Shown piece by piece: positions 42,584-52,561 of a DNA stretch of 64,000 bases. Source of the DNA: Thermococcus sp. M39 (lineage in GTDB: Archaea; Methanobacteriota_B; Thermococci; Thermococcales; Thermococcaceae). The stretch's first letter is position 1. Every line of letters begins with the position of its first letter. The notes below the pieces were generated by a model. The model was not told the origin of the DNA and did no database searches. It worked only from the letters and a program-made list of their open reading frames with translations. The position numbers and the translations under genes are program-made. The stretch covers positions 62,001 through 126,000 of the forward strand of contig NZ_SNUG01000003.1 in the NCBI RefSeq assembly GCF_012027325.1. Reading direction: 5' to 3'.

Positions 42584-44380
42584 ATGGAAAGGAAAATAGT
42601 GAAAATAGTGGTAGCAATAAGTATTTTTATTCTTTTGTTTAGTCAGCTAGGGAGCGCTGAAAGTTCAAAAGCTCCAGTATTTCCAGGAGTTGAAAAGATT
42701 GGAGGCACACTAGTAGTTCTCTACTGGGGTGACCCAAAGAGCTTTAATCCTGATGCTCAAGTAGACGATGCGGGGTATGGTATAGCTAATCAAATTTTCA
42801 GTAAGCTTGTAACACTAGATAGGGATTACAACGTCATTCCCGATCTTGCTTATAAATGGGAGGTCAGCGATGATGGAAAAGTTTACACTTTCTATCTTAA
42901 CCCCAATGCAACATGGCATGATGGTGTCCCTGTAACAGCTGAAGATGTAAAATGGACTTTTGAGGCAATAAAGAAGTATAAGGGCATAGCTTATGGCATA
43001 ATTCACGCTGATAACATAGAGAAAATTGAAGTTGTTGACAATCACACAGTGCGCTTTTACTTGAAAGAACCATTCGCACCATTTTTGTCATTCATAGCAT
43101 GGTACGGGACATTTATACTACCCAAACATATTTATGAGAAGTACGATGATTGGCTTGACCCAAGCAACCCCTACCTGAACAAGCCAATTGGAAGTGGACC
43201 ATTTAAGTTTGTCGAGTGGGTAAAGGGTGATCACATAACATTAGTTGCAAATGAGAACTATTTCAAAGGGAGACCCGGAATTGACAAGATTATCTATAAA
43301 ATAATACCCGACTCATCTGCTGCATTGCAGGCATTCTTAGCTGGAGAAGGCGATGTATTAGGACAAAGACCACCACTAACTGAGATTCCAAGACTCAAGT
43401 CAACACCGGGAGTATCTGTATCCATAAGACCAGTCCCAAGCAGATGGTACTTAGGTTTCAACTTAAAGCGCCCATATCTACAAGATGTCAGGGTTAGACA
43501 GGCTATAGCATATGCAATAAACAAAGAGGAGATAGTTGAAAAGGCTGAGAATGGTCTCGGATATCCTGCAGAAGGAACATATGTTCCTGCAATTAAGTGG
43601 GCATTCAATCCAAATGCAAAGCTACCAGAGTACAATCCTGAAAAAGCAAAGCAGCTGTTAGATGAGGCAGGATTCAAAGACATTAATGGAGATGGATTTA
43701 GAGAAACTCCCGACGGAAAGCCATTAGAGCTTAGATTGCTTTACTTTACGGGAAGCGACACCAATGCTATATGTACTCTTATCAAAGAGCAACTTCAGAA
43801 AGTTGGTCTGAAGGTTAAGCTCGAAAGCTATGAAATAGCAACATGGGAGCAGAAAGTCGTAAAGGATAGGGACTTTGATCTAGCTCTCGTGGACGGATTC
43901 CAAGGTCCAGATCCAGCAAACATGGAAATAAGGTTCAAATCTACAGCATACATAAACTTCGCTGGTTACAACAACACTGAATTCGATAAGATTCTTGAGG
44001 AAGCTGCAAAGACAACAGACAAAGAAAAGCGTAAAGAACTCTACTGGAAGGCTCAGGAAATCCTTGCAAAAGATCTTCCATATCTGCCACTCGTTGATCT
44101 TGTTGCAATTTCAGTTTGGAGAAACGAGTTCCATGGAATGCCTTGGGAAGACGAAGCTGTTGGCAAAGTTGGAGCTGGAGTCTATGCAATGGTCTGGTGG
44201 GAAAAAGGAAAGCCAATCGCAGAGACCACATCTCCAACAGCCACCTCAGAAACCTCCAAGGCATCAACAGCTACCCAGGAAACACAGACAACCACAGAAG
44301 AGAAGAAGACTTGTGGTCCAGCAACTTTGGTGGGTCTAGCCTTGATACCCGTACTCTTTAGGCGGAAACGCAAATTATGA
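42584..44380 (+). CDS. ABC peptide-binding protein with C-terminal CGP anchor
   Basis: 598 residues, family 5 (Dpp/Opp) solute-binding protein. Signal segment (VKIVVAISIFILLFSQLGSA), then the SBP domain with TWHDGVPVTAEDVKWTFEAI (about 105) and the domain end near 530. A Thr/Ser-rich linker (about 540-570) leads to KKTCGPATLVGLALIPVLF, RRKRKL: the CGP-type C-terminal anchor known from Thermococcaceae surface proteins. The ATG at 42584 (MERKIVKIV) follows GGAGG; the frame continues upstream to 42545 over the promoter. A T-rich stretch after the gene may lower expression of the genes behind it. Confidence 0.93.
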   Translation: MERKIVKIVVAISIFILLFSQLGSAESSKAPVFPGVEKIGGTLVVLYWGDPKSFNPDAQVDDAGYGIANQIFSKLVTLDRDYNVIPDLAYKWEVSDDGKVYTFYLNPNATWHDGVPVTAEDVKWTFEAIKKYKGIAYGIIHADNIEKIEVVDNHTVRFYLKEPFAPFLSFIAWYGTFILPKHIYEKYDDWLDPSNPYLNKPIGSGPFKFVEWVKGDHITLVANENYFKGRPGIDKIIYKIIPDSSAALQAFLAGEGDVLGQRPPLTEIPRLKSTPGVSVSIRPVPSRWYLGFNLKRPYLQDVRVRQAIAYAINKEEIVEKAENGLGYPAEGTYVPAIKWAFNPNAKLPEYNPEKAKQLLDEAGFKDINGDGFRETPDGKPLELRLLYFTGSDTNAICTLIKEQLQKVGLKVKLESYEIATWEQKVVKDRDFDLALVDGFQGPDPANMEIRFKSTAYINFAGYNNTEFDKILEEAAKTTDKEKRKELYWKAQEILAKDLPYLPLVDLVAISVWRNEFHGMPWEDEAVGKVGAGVYAMVWWEKGKPIAETTSPTATSETSKASTATQETQTTTEEKKTCGPATLVGLALIPVLFRRKRKL

Positions 44381-44389
44381 AACTTCTTC

Positions 44390-44406
44390 TTAGTTTTTTC
44401 TTTTTC
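44390..44406 (+). terminator. T-rich partial terminator after the binding protein
   Basis: Two T-runs (about 44393-44399 and 44401-44405) lie within the 50 nt between the binding-protein gene and dppB. Leaky termination here would give more binding protein than permease, as is common for such operons. Confidence 0.35.
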
Positions 44407-44432
44407 GGCTTTACTCTTGGGGAGGTGAAAAT

Positions 44433-45404
44433 ATGGGTTCAATGAAGGCATACATTTTAAGAAGAAGTGCCCAATTGATTCTTGTAATATTCTTTGTTCT
44501 GTTCCTAAACTTCGTAATAATTAATGCTGCTCCAGGAAACCCTGCTCAACTCATGGCAGGAGAGTACAGCACAGAAGAGTACATCAAAGCAATAGAGGCT
44601 CGTTGGGGACTTGATAAGCCTATACATGTGCGGTTTTTTATATATATGAACAACCTTTTACATGGCGATCTGGGATATTCCTATAGATATTTAGAACCAG
44701 TTTCAAAACTTATAATGGAAAGGCTTGGAAAAACACTGTTACTCACAGTTCCGAGTATAATAATTGCCTTTTTAATCGGTATATGGTTGGCAAGGATAGC
44801 GGCAAGAAAGCCCGGAGGCAAAATTGACGTGGCGTTTTCAATCCTTACCCTAGTATTCTATTCAATGCCCTCCTTCTGGCTTGGCTTGCTTTTAATCCTA
44901 ATATTTGGAGTTAAATTGGGAGTCCTTCCAATAGCCGGAATGACAAATATTAGAGCGGTTTATTCCAGCTATTGGGATAAAATACTCGACATTTTAAAAC
45001 ACATGATACTTCCAGTAACAACACTCATGCTAATCCAAATCCCAGCCTACTTCAGAATCACAAGAGGGGCAATAATAGAACAGTCAACAGAAGACTACGT
45101 AAAGACTTTCGATGCAGTAGGCTTTTCAAAGAAGTACATTTTCAACAAATATATATTTAGAAACGCCATTTTACCCCCAGTAACAATATTAGGCCTGAGA
45201 TTAGGTTATGCTTTCTCAGGAGCCGCGTTAGTTGAAATCGTTTTTGGATGGCCTGGAATGGGAAGATTGTTACTTGATGCAGCATTTGCAAGAGACTATC
45301 CTCTAATAATGGGCATCTACTTAGTGATCGCAATAAGCGTTGCAGTTGCAATATTCATAACGGATTTACTATATGCAGTGTTAGATCCTAGAATAAGATA
45401 TTGA
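44433..45404 (+). CDS. Peptide ABC permease, DppB type
   Basis: 323 residues with six membrane helices. First permease of the Opp/Dpp importer. Starts MGSMKAYILRRSAQLILVIF; the coupling-helix region reads YVKTFDAVGFSKKYIFNKYIFRNA, and GAALVEIVFGWPGMGRLLLD is the family motif. GGAGGTGA is 4 nt before the ATG. Confidence 0.93.
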   Translation: MGSMKAYILRRSAQLILVIFFVLFLNFVIINAAPGNPAQLMAGEYSTEEYIKAIEARWGLDKPIHVRFFIYMNNLLHGDLGYSYRYLEPVSKLIMERLGKTLLLTVPSIIIAFLIGIWLARIAARKPGGKIDVAFSILTLVFYSMPSFWLGLLLILIFGVKLGVLPIAGMTNIRAVYSSYWDKILDILKHMILPVTTLMLIQIPAYFRITRGAIIEQSTEDYVKTFDAVGFSKKYIFNKYIFRNAILPPVTILGLRLGYAFSGAALVEIVFGWPGMGRLLLDAAFARDYPLIMGIYLVIAISVAVAIFITDLLYAVLDPRIRY

Positions 45405-45414
45405 GGTGGTAAAA

Positions 45415-46266
45415 ATGGCCAATAGAATTGTTGGAGCTATTTCTGAGATCAAATACACAAAAACAGGTTTGATAGGCCTGATCCTACTTACGGTACTTGT
45501 AACTATAGCGTTAATAGCTCCCCTTCTACCCATACCTGATCCCCATTCTACCGAGTTCCAACCATTCCTGCCACCTTCAAAAGCTCACCCAATGGGAACT
45601 GATAATCTAGGAAGAGACATCTTTAGCAGAGTCCTATGGGGAACAAGAACGTCTCTAGCAGTGGGTTTAGTCGCAGCCGGACTCTCTGCCATTATAGGAG
45701 TTCTCGTTGGAGGAATTGCCGGATACTATGGAGGAACAATTGATGATGTGCTGAGCAGAATAACTGAGATATTCCTAGTAATCCCAGGATTTTTCTTAGC
45801 GCTTTTAGTTGTCTCAATCTTCGGGAGCAGTCTAATCAACATAATGGTAGTCCTTGGATTGTTAACTTGGCCCTCAAATGCAAGACTAATGAGAGCTCAA
45901 GCTTTGTCATTAAAGGAAAGAGAATTCATCCAGGCACTCAAAGTGTCAGGTGTTAGTGACTTGAAGATAGTTCTAAGGCACATAATTCCAAATGGAATTC
46001 AGCCAATAATAGCGAATACATTTCTCCAAATGGCAGGAGCAATAATTACAGAAGCAGGATTAAGCTTCATTGGGCTTGGGGATCCTAATGTGGTAAGCTG
46101 GGGCAAAATGATATATGAAGGACAGATTTACATAACAAGTTATTGGTGGGTTCCAATATTTCCAGGAATATTTCTCGTCCTAACCGTGCTGGCATTGAAC
46201 TTGCTTGGAGATGGTCTTCTAACACTACTTAATCCAAAACTTAGAAGGGCAATTGGGGTGAGTTAA
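45415..46266 (+). CDS. Peptide ABC permease, DppC type
   Basis: 283 residues with about six helices, second permease of the importer. The N-terminal domain with HPMGTDNLGRDIFSRVLWGTR is diagnostic of DppC/OppC; REFIQALKVSGVSDLKIVLRHIIPNG is the coupling region. The ATG at 45415 follows GAGGTGG. Confidence 0.93.
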   Translation: MANRIVGAISEIKYTKTGLIGLILLTVLVTIALIAPLLPIPDPHSTEFQPFLPPSKAHPMGTDNLGRDIFSRVLWGTRTSLAVGLVAAGLSAIIGVLVGGIAGYYGGTIDDVLSRITEIFLVIPGFFLALLVVSIFGSSLINIMVVLGLLTWPSNARLMRAQALSLKEREFIQALKVSGVSDLKIVLRHIIPNGIQPIIANTFLQMAGAIITEAGLSFIGLGDPNVVSWGKMIYEGQIYITSYWWVPIFPGIFLVLTVLALNLLGDGLLTLLNPKLRRAIGVS

Positions 46267-47250
46267 ATGAGCAACATACTGAGTGTTAAAAACCTAACCG
46301 TCAAGTATAGAACAAGATACGGAACGGTGCACGCTCTCTCTGATGTTTCCTTTGATATAAAAAAAGGTTCAATCGTTGGTATAATCGGAGAATCCGGAAG
46401 TGGGAAATCAACACTAGGACATACTATACTCAGAACACTCCCAGAAAATGCAGAAATAAAAAGTGGTGAGATAATTTTTAATGAAGAAAATATTTTGGCA
46501 ATAGATGAAGAAAAGTTCAGAAGAGACTTCAGATGGAAGAGAATCTCGATGATATTCCAAAATTCCATGAACGCATTCAGCCCAGTTCACAGAATCCAAG
46601 ACCAGCTGTTAGATGTTGCAAGAAAGTGTTTCCCAAACAAAACAAGAGAAGATCTTCTCGATATAATAAAAGAAAAGCTGAAGATAGCAAATATTGATGA
46701 GAGTGTTCTTAAGAAATATCCTCATGAACTAAGTGGAGGTCAGAGGCAAAGAGTTGCTATAGGAATGGCACTTTTAGCAGATCCCGAAGTTGTGATTGCA
46801 GACGAGCCAACAACCGGACTAGATGTCGTCACTCAGTATCAGATTTTAAACAGATTAAAGCAAATCCAAGAAGATTTGGGAATAACCCTACTTTTAATAA
46901 CCCACGATGTTTCTGTAGTCGCTGCACTTAGCACAGATGTATTGGTGCTTTATGCAGGGAAAGTTCTGGAATATGGAAAGACAAAGAGGGTCTTCAAGCA
47001 CTCTAATCATCCATATACATACCTACTCTTAAAGTCATATCCAGACATAGGAAAAGAGAAGCTCTATGAAATACCAGGATCTCCCCCAGATTTGCGTAAT
47101 CCTCCTTCTGGCTGTGTATTCCACCCGAGATGTCCCTATGCAACAGACATCTGTAGAGAAGAGGATCCAAAGATTAGAGAAGTTGAGGAAGGACACCTTT
47201 CTGCATGTCACTATGCAGAGTCTTTTGTTAAGGAGGTGGAAACTCAATGA
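46267..47250 (+). CDS. Peptide ABC ATPase, DppD/OppD type
   Basis: 327 residues. Walker A GESGSGKSTLG, signature LSGGQRQRVAIGMAL, Walker B VIADEPTTGLD. The C-terminal oligopeptide domain has the Cys pattern CVFHPRCPYATDIC...C, a site that holds a [4Fe-4S] cluster in a bacterial DppD structure. It starts 1 nt after dppC and overlaps the next ATPase by 4 nt. Confidence 0.94.
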   Translation: MSNILSVKNLTVKYRTRYGTVHALSDVSFDIKKGSIVGIIGESGSGKSTLGHTILRTLPENAEIKSGEIIFNEENILAIDEEKFRRDFRWKRISMIFQNSMNAFSPVHRIQDQLLDVARKCFPNKTREDLLDIIKEKLKIANIDESVLKKYPHELSGGQRQRVAIGMALLADPEVVIADEPTTGLDVVTQYQILNRLKQIQEDLGITLLLITHDVSVVAALSTDVLVLYAGKVLEYGKTKRVFKHSNHPYTYLLLKSYPDIGKEKLYEIPGSPPDLRNPPSGCVFHPRCPYATDICREEDPKIREVEEGHLSACHYAESFVKEVETQ

Positions 47251-48221
47251 GTGCTAATGATGTATTGATCGAAGCAAAAGGACTCACAAAGCTGTTTCCA
47301 ATAACCAGCTCAATTTTAGGGAAGAAAGTCTCTATTAGAGCTGTAGATGATGTCAACCTTACAATAAAGAAAAATGAGATTTTAGGACTTGTTGGGGAAT
47401 CCGGTTGTGGAAAATCAACTTTAGGAAAACTGTTGGTCAGACTTTTAGAACCAACATCAGGAGTTGTACTCTTTAAAGGAAATAACATCTACAAGCTTAA
47501 GGGAAGTGCTCTGAAGCAGTATAGGAAGAATGTTCAAATGGTTTTTCAGAACCCGTACACCTCTTTTGATCCAAGATTGACGTTGTTTGACAACATTGCG
47601 GAGCCAATGTATACTCATAAGCTTGCACTAAACAAGAAAGAAGCCCTTACTTTAGCAATGGGCTACTTTGAAGATGTTGGTCTAACACCCCCCGAAGACT
47701 TTTTGATGAGATATCCCCATGAACTGAGCGGAGGACAGCTCCAGAGGGCTTCAATAGCCAGGGCAATTGCACTAGAGCCTGAGTTTATAATAGCAGATGA
47801 ACCAACCTCAATGCTCGATGCTTCTCTTCGCTCCGGAATACTCAATTTGATAAAGAAGCTCAAAGATGAGCTTAAGACAAGTTGGCTTTTCATAACTCAC
47901 GATTTGCCTTCTGCATACTATATAGCCGACAGAATAGCAGTCATGTATCTCGGCAAGATTGTCGAGATTGGAAAGAGCAAAGAGGTACTCAAAAATCCCC
48001 TCCATCCTTACACAAAGGCATTGCTTGATGCAAATCTCCCTCTTGATCCAGATGCACCTTTGAGAGAACCCAAGGTTAAAGGAGAACCAAGACCCGTTAT
48101 AGAAACAGGTTATTGTAGATTTGCTCCAAGATGCCCATATGCATTTGAAAGATGCAAAAAAGAGGAACCCCCGCTTGTAGAAGTTAAAAAAGACCACTAT
48201 GTTGCATGCTGGCTCTATTAG
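47247..48221 (+). CDS. Peptide ABC ATPase, DppF/OppF type
   Basis: 324 residues. Walker A GESGCGKSTLG, signature LSGGQLQRASIARAI, Walker B IIADEPTSMLDASLRSG; the C-terminal CRFAPRCPYAFERCKKEEPP again carries four cysteines with the last in ACW. Pairs with DppD as a heterodimer. The gene overlaps the first amidohydrolase's upstream region, indicating one long transcript. Confidence 0.94.
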   Translation: MSANDVLIEAKGLTKLFPITSSILGKKVSIRAVDDVNLTIKKNEILGLVGESGCGKSTLGKLLVRLLEPTSGVVLFKGNNIYKLKGSALKQYRKNVQMVFQNPYTSFDPRLTLFDNIAEPMYTHKLALNKKEALTLAMGYFEDVGLTPPEDFLMRYPHELSGGQLQRASIARAIALEPEFIIADEPTSMLDASLRSGILNLIKKLKDELKTSWLFITHDLPSAYYIADRIAVMYLGKIVEIGKSKEVLKNPLHPYTKALLDANLPLDPDAPLREPKVKGEPRPVIETGYCRFAPRCPYAFERCKKEEPPLVEVKKDHYVACWLY

Positions 48222-48232
48222 GAGGTGCTAAT

Positions 48233-49387
48233 ATGGGAGACCTTATTATAAAGAATGTGAAAGCCTACACTATGGGAAAGAAAGGGCTTATAGAAAAGGC
48301 AAACATCATTGTAAAGGATAACAAGATAAAGAAGATAACTTCTAGATCCATTGCCGTAAAGGGGAAAATAGTAATTGATGGAGAAGGGCTTATTGCACTG
48401 CCCGGCTTGATAGATCCTCACACCCACCTTGGAATTTATCCCCTAGAGTGGGAGTACGGGGATCATGGAGTTGAAAAGTCAGATCCAATAACCCCCCATC
48501 TTAAAGTTGTTGACGGGCTAGATCCTTTCGATCCTGGTTTCAGAGACGCCATTATGGGAGGCATTACCACAGTTTCAATAGAGCCAGGAAGCCCACTTTC
48601 TTGGGCAAGCTATGAGAAGACTACCATAATGCCGGGTCAATCGGCTATTCTCAAAACAAATGGCAAGATAATTTCTGAGGAGGCAGGAATAAAGATAGCC
48701 GTGGGAGGACATGTTAGGAAGTTCCTAGAAGAACTCAAGATGCCCCCAATGACTAGAATGGGAATATTGGCATCGATAAGAACAATACTCCAAAAAGCGA
48801 AAGAATACGCGGAAAAGAAAGAAGATAAACAATACGATCCAAAGCTTGAGGCATTAGAGAAGCTTATAAAAAACGAAACAATGGCAAGGATTCATGTGCA
48901 TGTTTCTAGGGATATACTCTCCATAATAAAACTCTTGGAAAGTTTTGGAGTTCAGAAAATAATCATAGAGCATGGCACGGAAGCATATAAGGTTTCAGAG
49001 TTTTTGAAAGATAAGAACATTCCCGTAATACTTGGGCCAGTGATATTTCCAAAGAGAGGAGCAGAGCTGAGAGAACTCTCCTCAAAGCTGCCAGCTATGC
49101 TCTACAGCTCTGGTGTTCTTTTCGCTCTTACAACAGATCACCCAGCAATTCCAATTCAGTACCTAACCCTAATAGCAGCTGCATGCGTTGGTGATGGATT
49201 GCCATATGAAGAAGCCCTAAAGAGCATCACAATAAACGCAGCAAAAATACTTGGAATCGACAAATTTGTCGGGAGCCTTGAAGAAGGGAAAGACGCCGAT
49301 ATAGTGCTCTTTGACGGGGATCCCCTTGATCCAACTACTAAAGTTGTCTATACCATCATTGATGGAGAAATCGTCTATGAGAGGTGA
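48233..49387 (+). CDS. Metal-dependent amidohydrolase, copy A
   Basis: 384 residues, TIM-barrel amidohydrolase of the imidazolonepropionase/cyclic-amide (COG1228-like) group. First metal site in PGLIDPHTHLGIYPLEWEYG, further ligands in HVHVSRD and IIEHGTEAY, and the catalytic Asp in LTTDHPAIP. Conserved unit VDGLDPFDPGFRDAIMGGIT is shared with copy B. GGAGGTGC sets the start at 48233. It is 11 nt behind the transporter ATPase, so it probably acts on something brought in by it, perhaps a cyclic or blocked dipeptide. Substrate not known. Confidence 0.85.
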   Translation: MGDLIIKNVKAYTMGKKGLIEKANIIVKDNKIKKITSRSIAVKGKIVIDGEGLIALPGLIDPHTHLGIYPLEWEYGDHGVEKSDPITPHLKVVDGLDPFDPGFRDAIMGGITTVSIEPGSPLSWASYEKTTIMPGQSAILKTNGKIISEEAGIKIAVGGHVRKFLEELKMPPMTRMGILASIRTILQKAKEYAEKKEDKQYDPKLEALEKLIKNETMARIHVHVSRDILSIIKLLESFGVQKIIIEHGTEAYKVSEFLKDKNIPVILGPVIFPKRGAELRELSSKLPAMLYSSGVLFALTTDHPAIPIQYLTLIAAACVGDGLPYEEALKSITINAAKILGIDKFVGSLEEGKDADIVLFDGDPLDPTTKVVYTIIDGEIVYER

Positions 49388-49393
49388 TAAACT

Positions 49394-50557
49394 ATGAAAG
49401 CCCTAGTTGGCGGGACTGTTTTACCAGTTTCCCACCCACCTATCAAAGATGGAGTTGTTCTTTTTGATGAACACTCAGGAAAAATCTTAACAGTTGGCAA
49501 AAGAAGCAAAGTTAAGATTCCAGAAGACACTGAAGTGATCGATGTATCAGGCAAATATATATCTCCTGGCTTTGTAGATGCTCACAGCCACATTGGCATG
49601 ATTCCTGATGGTCTTGAGTGGGAATTTCAAGAGGCAAATGATTTCTATAGTCCTATCGCCCCCCATTTAAGAGCAATTGATGGGTTTGACCCATATGATG
49701 AAGCATTTAACGATGCCATAGCCGGCGGAGTTACAACTGTTGCAACTGGGCCTGGAAGTGCGAATGTCATGGGAGGAGTTGGTCTTATAGCAAAAACCTA
49801 CGGAGACGGCTTTGAAAAAGTTATAAATCCAGAAGCTTTCTTGAAGATGGCTCTTGGACCAAAGAGACCCAGAGAATACAAAAGCAAGCTCCCTTATCCA
49901 ACAACGAGAATGGGGACTGTAGCATTTATGAGGATATGGTTCAAGCGTGCACAAGACTTTATGGAAGGAAAAATAAAAGAGGAAAATATAGACACCGAGG
50001 AAAAAGAAATGTTAAATCTACTGGCAAAAGCACTAAAGAGAGAAATACAGGTAAAAATCCATCTTTCAACATCTCCTGATGAAATATACGCAGTTTTAAG
50101 AATAATAAAAGAATTTAACCTCAATGCAACTATTGACCATGCTTTTGGAAGTCAACTCGTTGTAGACATGCTCAGCAAGGAGAACGTTCCAGTAATTTAT
50201 GGACCCCCAATGATAGCTAGGATAGCATCTTTCTTCAGATATGTGAGTGATGAGGCTCCAGTGCTCTTATTCAAAAAGGGGGTCAATGTTTCCATAATGA
50301 CAGATCATCCCGTGCTTCCGGAGAAACATCTACGCCTCTTAGCAGCTGCAGTTGCTAGGAACGGTTTATCGCTTGATGAAGCGTTAAAATTGATAACAAT
50401 AAACCCTGCAAAAGCCTTGGGAATTGATAAGTTTGTTGGAAGCCTAGAGCCGGGGAAGGATGCAGATATTGTCGTATCATCTGGCCATCCTATAAACCCC
50501 ACCTCAAGAATTGAGATTGTTTTTGGAAAAGGAAAGGAGGTATTCAGAAATGAGTGA
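49394..50557 (+). CDS. Metal-dependent amidohydrolase, copy B
   Basis: 387 residues, a diverged paralogue of copy A. Metal site in SPGFVDAHSHIGMIPDGLEW; further ligands in IHLSTSPDE and TIDHAFGSQ, Asp in IMTDHPVLP. The shared unit reads IDGFDPYDEAFNDAIAGGVT. It follows copy A by 6 nt and overlaps the peptidase gene by 8 nt. Tandem paralogues next to one another suggest two related substrates or a hetero-oligomer. Confidence 0.85.
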   Translation: MKALVGGTVLPVSHPPIKDGVVLFDEHSGKILTVGKRSKVKIPEDTEVIDVSGKYISPGFVDAHSHIGMIPDGLEWEFQEANDFYSPIAPHLRAIDGFDPYDEAFNDAIAGGVTTVATGPGSANVMGGVGLIAKTYGDGFEKVINPEAFLKMALGPKRPREYKSKLPYPTTRMGTVAFMRIWFKRAQDFMEGKIKEENIDTEEKEMLNLLAKALKREIQVKIHLSTSPDEIYAVLRIIKEFNLNATIDHAFGSQLVVDMLSKENVPVIYGPPMIARIASFFRYVSDEAPVLLFKKGVNVSIMTDHPVLPEKHLRLLAAAVARNGLSLDEALKLITINPAKALGIDKFVGSLEPGKDADIVVSSGHPINPTSRIEIVFGKGKEVFRNE

Positions 50558-52451
50558 ATGGGATGAAAAAACCTTTGCAAAGTTTGCCTATTTAGGAGAT
50601 GTAAGGATTTCAAGAGATGGAAAGCAAGTAGCATATGTTATGACGAAGGCAAACTTAAAAACAGACAAATATGATAGCACAATCATAATTGAAGGCCTCA
50701 AAAATGGGGAAAGAAAGTTTATAGAAAACGCCACAATGCCCCGTTTCTCTCCCGATGGGAACAAAATGACTATTGCAAGACTAAATGAAGAAAAAAAGAT
50801 AACCGAACTCTGGCTTTATGACCTCAGAAGCATGAGCGGAAAGAAAATCGGAGAATACGAGAGTATAATGGATGTTCAGTGGGGGCCTGACAGTAGAAGA
50901 ATCCTTATAACCGGCTTCAAGAGACGTGGAGATGAGCACCTATATTTTGAAGACAAAACTCCCGTCTGGTTTGATATGAAAGGTTTTCTAGATGGCGAGA
51001 AAACGATGCTCCAGCTCATTGACACTGAAAGCGAGGAGATAATTGATACAATTACAATAGAGTCATTCGCCTTGCCCTACTTCAATGTTGCAGTTTGGCA
51101 TGGAGATAAAGTTGTTTACAATGTGCCTAAAGAGGAAAACCCCTACAAGCTCTTTGATATATTTATCTACGAAGATGGCAAAAGTGAAAAAATATTTGAA
51201 AACGTCTCGTTTAGGGCAGTTGATTCCAACGGAGAATTCCTCCTTCTTCTTGGAAAGCCGAAGAAAGAAAAGCTCAGTGAGCATGATTACATCTACCTTT
51301 GGGATGGCAAGGAAGTCAAACCGCTAACAGAGCGCTTCATTTATAACAACTGGAATGGAAAGCTCGATGCTAAAGGAAACTTATACTTCACAATGGCAAA
51401 AGAGGGAAGAGTGAACCTCTACAAGCTTAAAAATGACAAACTAATCCCAATAGTTGATGAGAACGCTTGGGTCATGGGGTTTGATGTGAGCGATGATGGT
51501 AAGGTCGTTCTTCTAAAGCAGACAGACACAAAGCTCAGCGAAGTGTTCCTCTGGGATGGAAAGCTCAAACAAATAACTGATTACAATGGCCCAATTTTAG
51601 CGAAGCTCAAAACGAGACCAATAAAGCACTTCCGCTTTAAGTCCCTTGATTTGGAGCTTGATGGATGGTACATCAAGCCTGACATTAAAGAAGGTGAAAA
51701 AGCTCCAGTCATAGTCTTCGTTCACGGCGGTCCAAAGGGGATGTACGGCTATTACTTCAAATACGAAATGCAGTTAATGGCTGACAAAGGCTACTACATA
51801 GTTTTTGTCAACCCAAGAGGAAGCAATGGTTACGATGAAGATTTTGCCTTGAGAGTTCTCGAAAGGACAGGATTAGAGGACTTTCAGGATATAATGAATG
51901 GAATTGAGGAATTCTTTAAACTTGAACCCCAAGCCGATCGCGAAAGAGTTGGGATAACGGGAATAAGCTATGGAGGCTTTATGACGAACTGGGCACTTAC
52001 ACAGAGTGACTTGTTCAAAGCTGGAATTAGCGAGAACGGCATAAGCTACTGGTTGACAAGCTATGCCTTCTCAGATATAGGCTTATGGTTCGACAAGGAA
52101 GTGATTGGAGAGAACCCACTCGAAAACGAGAACTACAGAAAGCTCAGCCCACTCTTTCATGCACAAAACGTTAAGGCTCCAATACTAATCATCCACAGCC
52201 TCGAGGACTACCGCTGTCCGCTTGACCAGAGCGTTATGTTCTACCACGTGCTCAAGGACTTAGGAAAAGAGGCCTACATCGCAATCTTCAAGAGAGGCGC
52301 GCACGGGCACAGCATAAGAGGCTCACCAAGACACAGAGCAAAGAGATACAAACTCTTCATGGAATTCTTCGAAAGAAAACTAAAGAAATACGAAGAAGGC
52401 TTCGACATCGAGAAGATTTTGAAAGAAGAAAAGAAAGAAGGTGAAGTCTAG
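50550..52451 (+). CDS. Acylaminoacyl-peptidase / prolyl-oligopeptidase-family serine peptidase
   Basis: 633 residues: N-terminal beta-propeller (about 1-370), then an alpha/beta hydrolase domain. Catalytic Ser in TGISYGGFMTNW, Asp in HSLEDYRCPLDQ, His in RGAHGHSIRG. The oxyanion stretch FVHGGPKGMYGY is present. S9C-type enzymes cut acylated amino acids from peptide N-termini. GGAGGT before the ATG at 50550 (MSEWDEKTFAKF) sets the start; it overlaps the amidohydrolase stop. Confidence 0.93.
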   Translation: MSEWDEKTFAKFAYLGDVRISRDGKQVAYVMTKANLKTDKYDSTIIIEGLKNGERKFIENATMPRFSPDGNKMTIARLNEEKKITELWLYDLRSMSGKKIGEYESIMDVQWGPDSRRILITGFKRRGDEHLYFEDKTPVWFDMKGFLDGEKTMLQLIDTESEEIIDTITIESFALPYFNVAVWHGDKVVYNVPKEENPYKLFDIFIYEDGKSEKIFENVSFRAVDSNGEFLLLLGKPKKEKLSEHDYIYLWDGKEVKPLTERFIYNNWNGKLDAKGNLYFTMAKEGRVNLYKLKNDKLIPIVDENAWVMGFDVSDDGKVVLLKQTDTKLSEVFLWDGKLKQITDYNGPILAKLKTRPIKHFRFKSLDLELDGWYIKPDIKEGEKAPVIVFVHGGPKGMYGYYFKYEMQLMADKGYYIVFVNPRGSNGYDEDFALRVLERTGLEDFQDIMNGIEEFFKLEPQADRERVGITGISYGGFMTNWALTQSDLFKAGISENGISYWLTSYAFSDIGLWFDKEVIGENPLENENYRKLSPLFHAQNVKAPILIIHSLEDYRCPLDQSVMFYHVLKDLGKEAYIAIFKRGAHGHSIRGSPRHRAKRYKLFMEFFERKLKKYEEGFDIEKILKEEKKEGEV

Positions 52452-52561
52452 TAGGCACAGATTTGCTCTCCCTTGAATCTTTCATTTTAGGGAAAATTAG
52501 CTGAAATAAGAATGTCTGCTCTAAGCATTGCTGTGGTGAAAAGTGTAAGGGGGATTAAGAC

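Noticed and set aside
43294-44451. Several open frames opposite or out of frame with the peptide-binding protein gene
   Set aside because: Low-complexity translations; the binding-protein frame is fully supported by domain and anchor.
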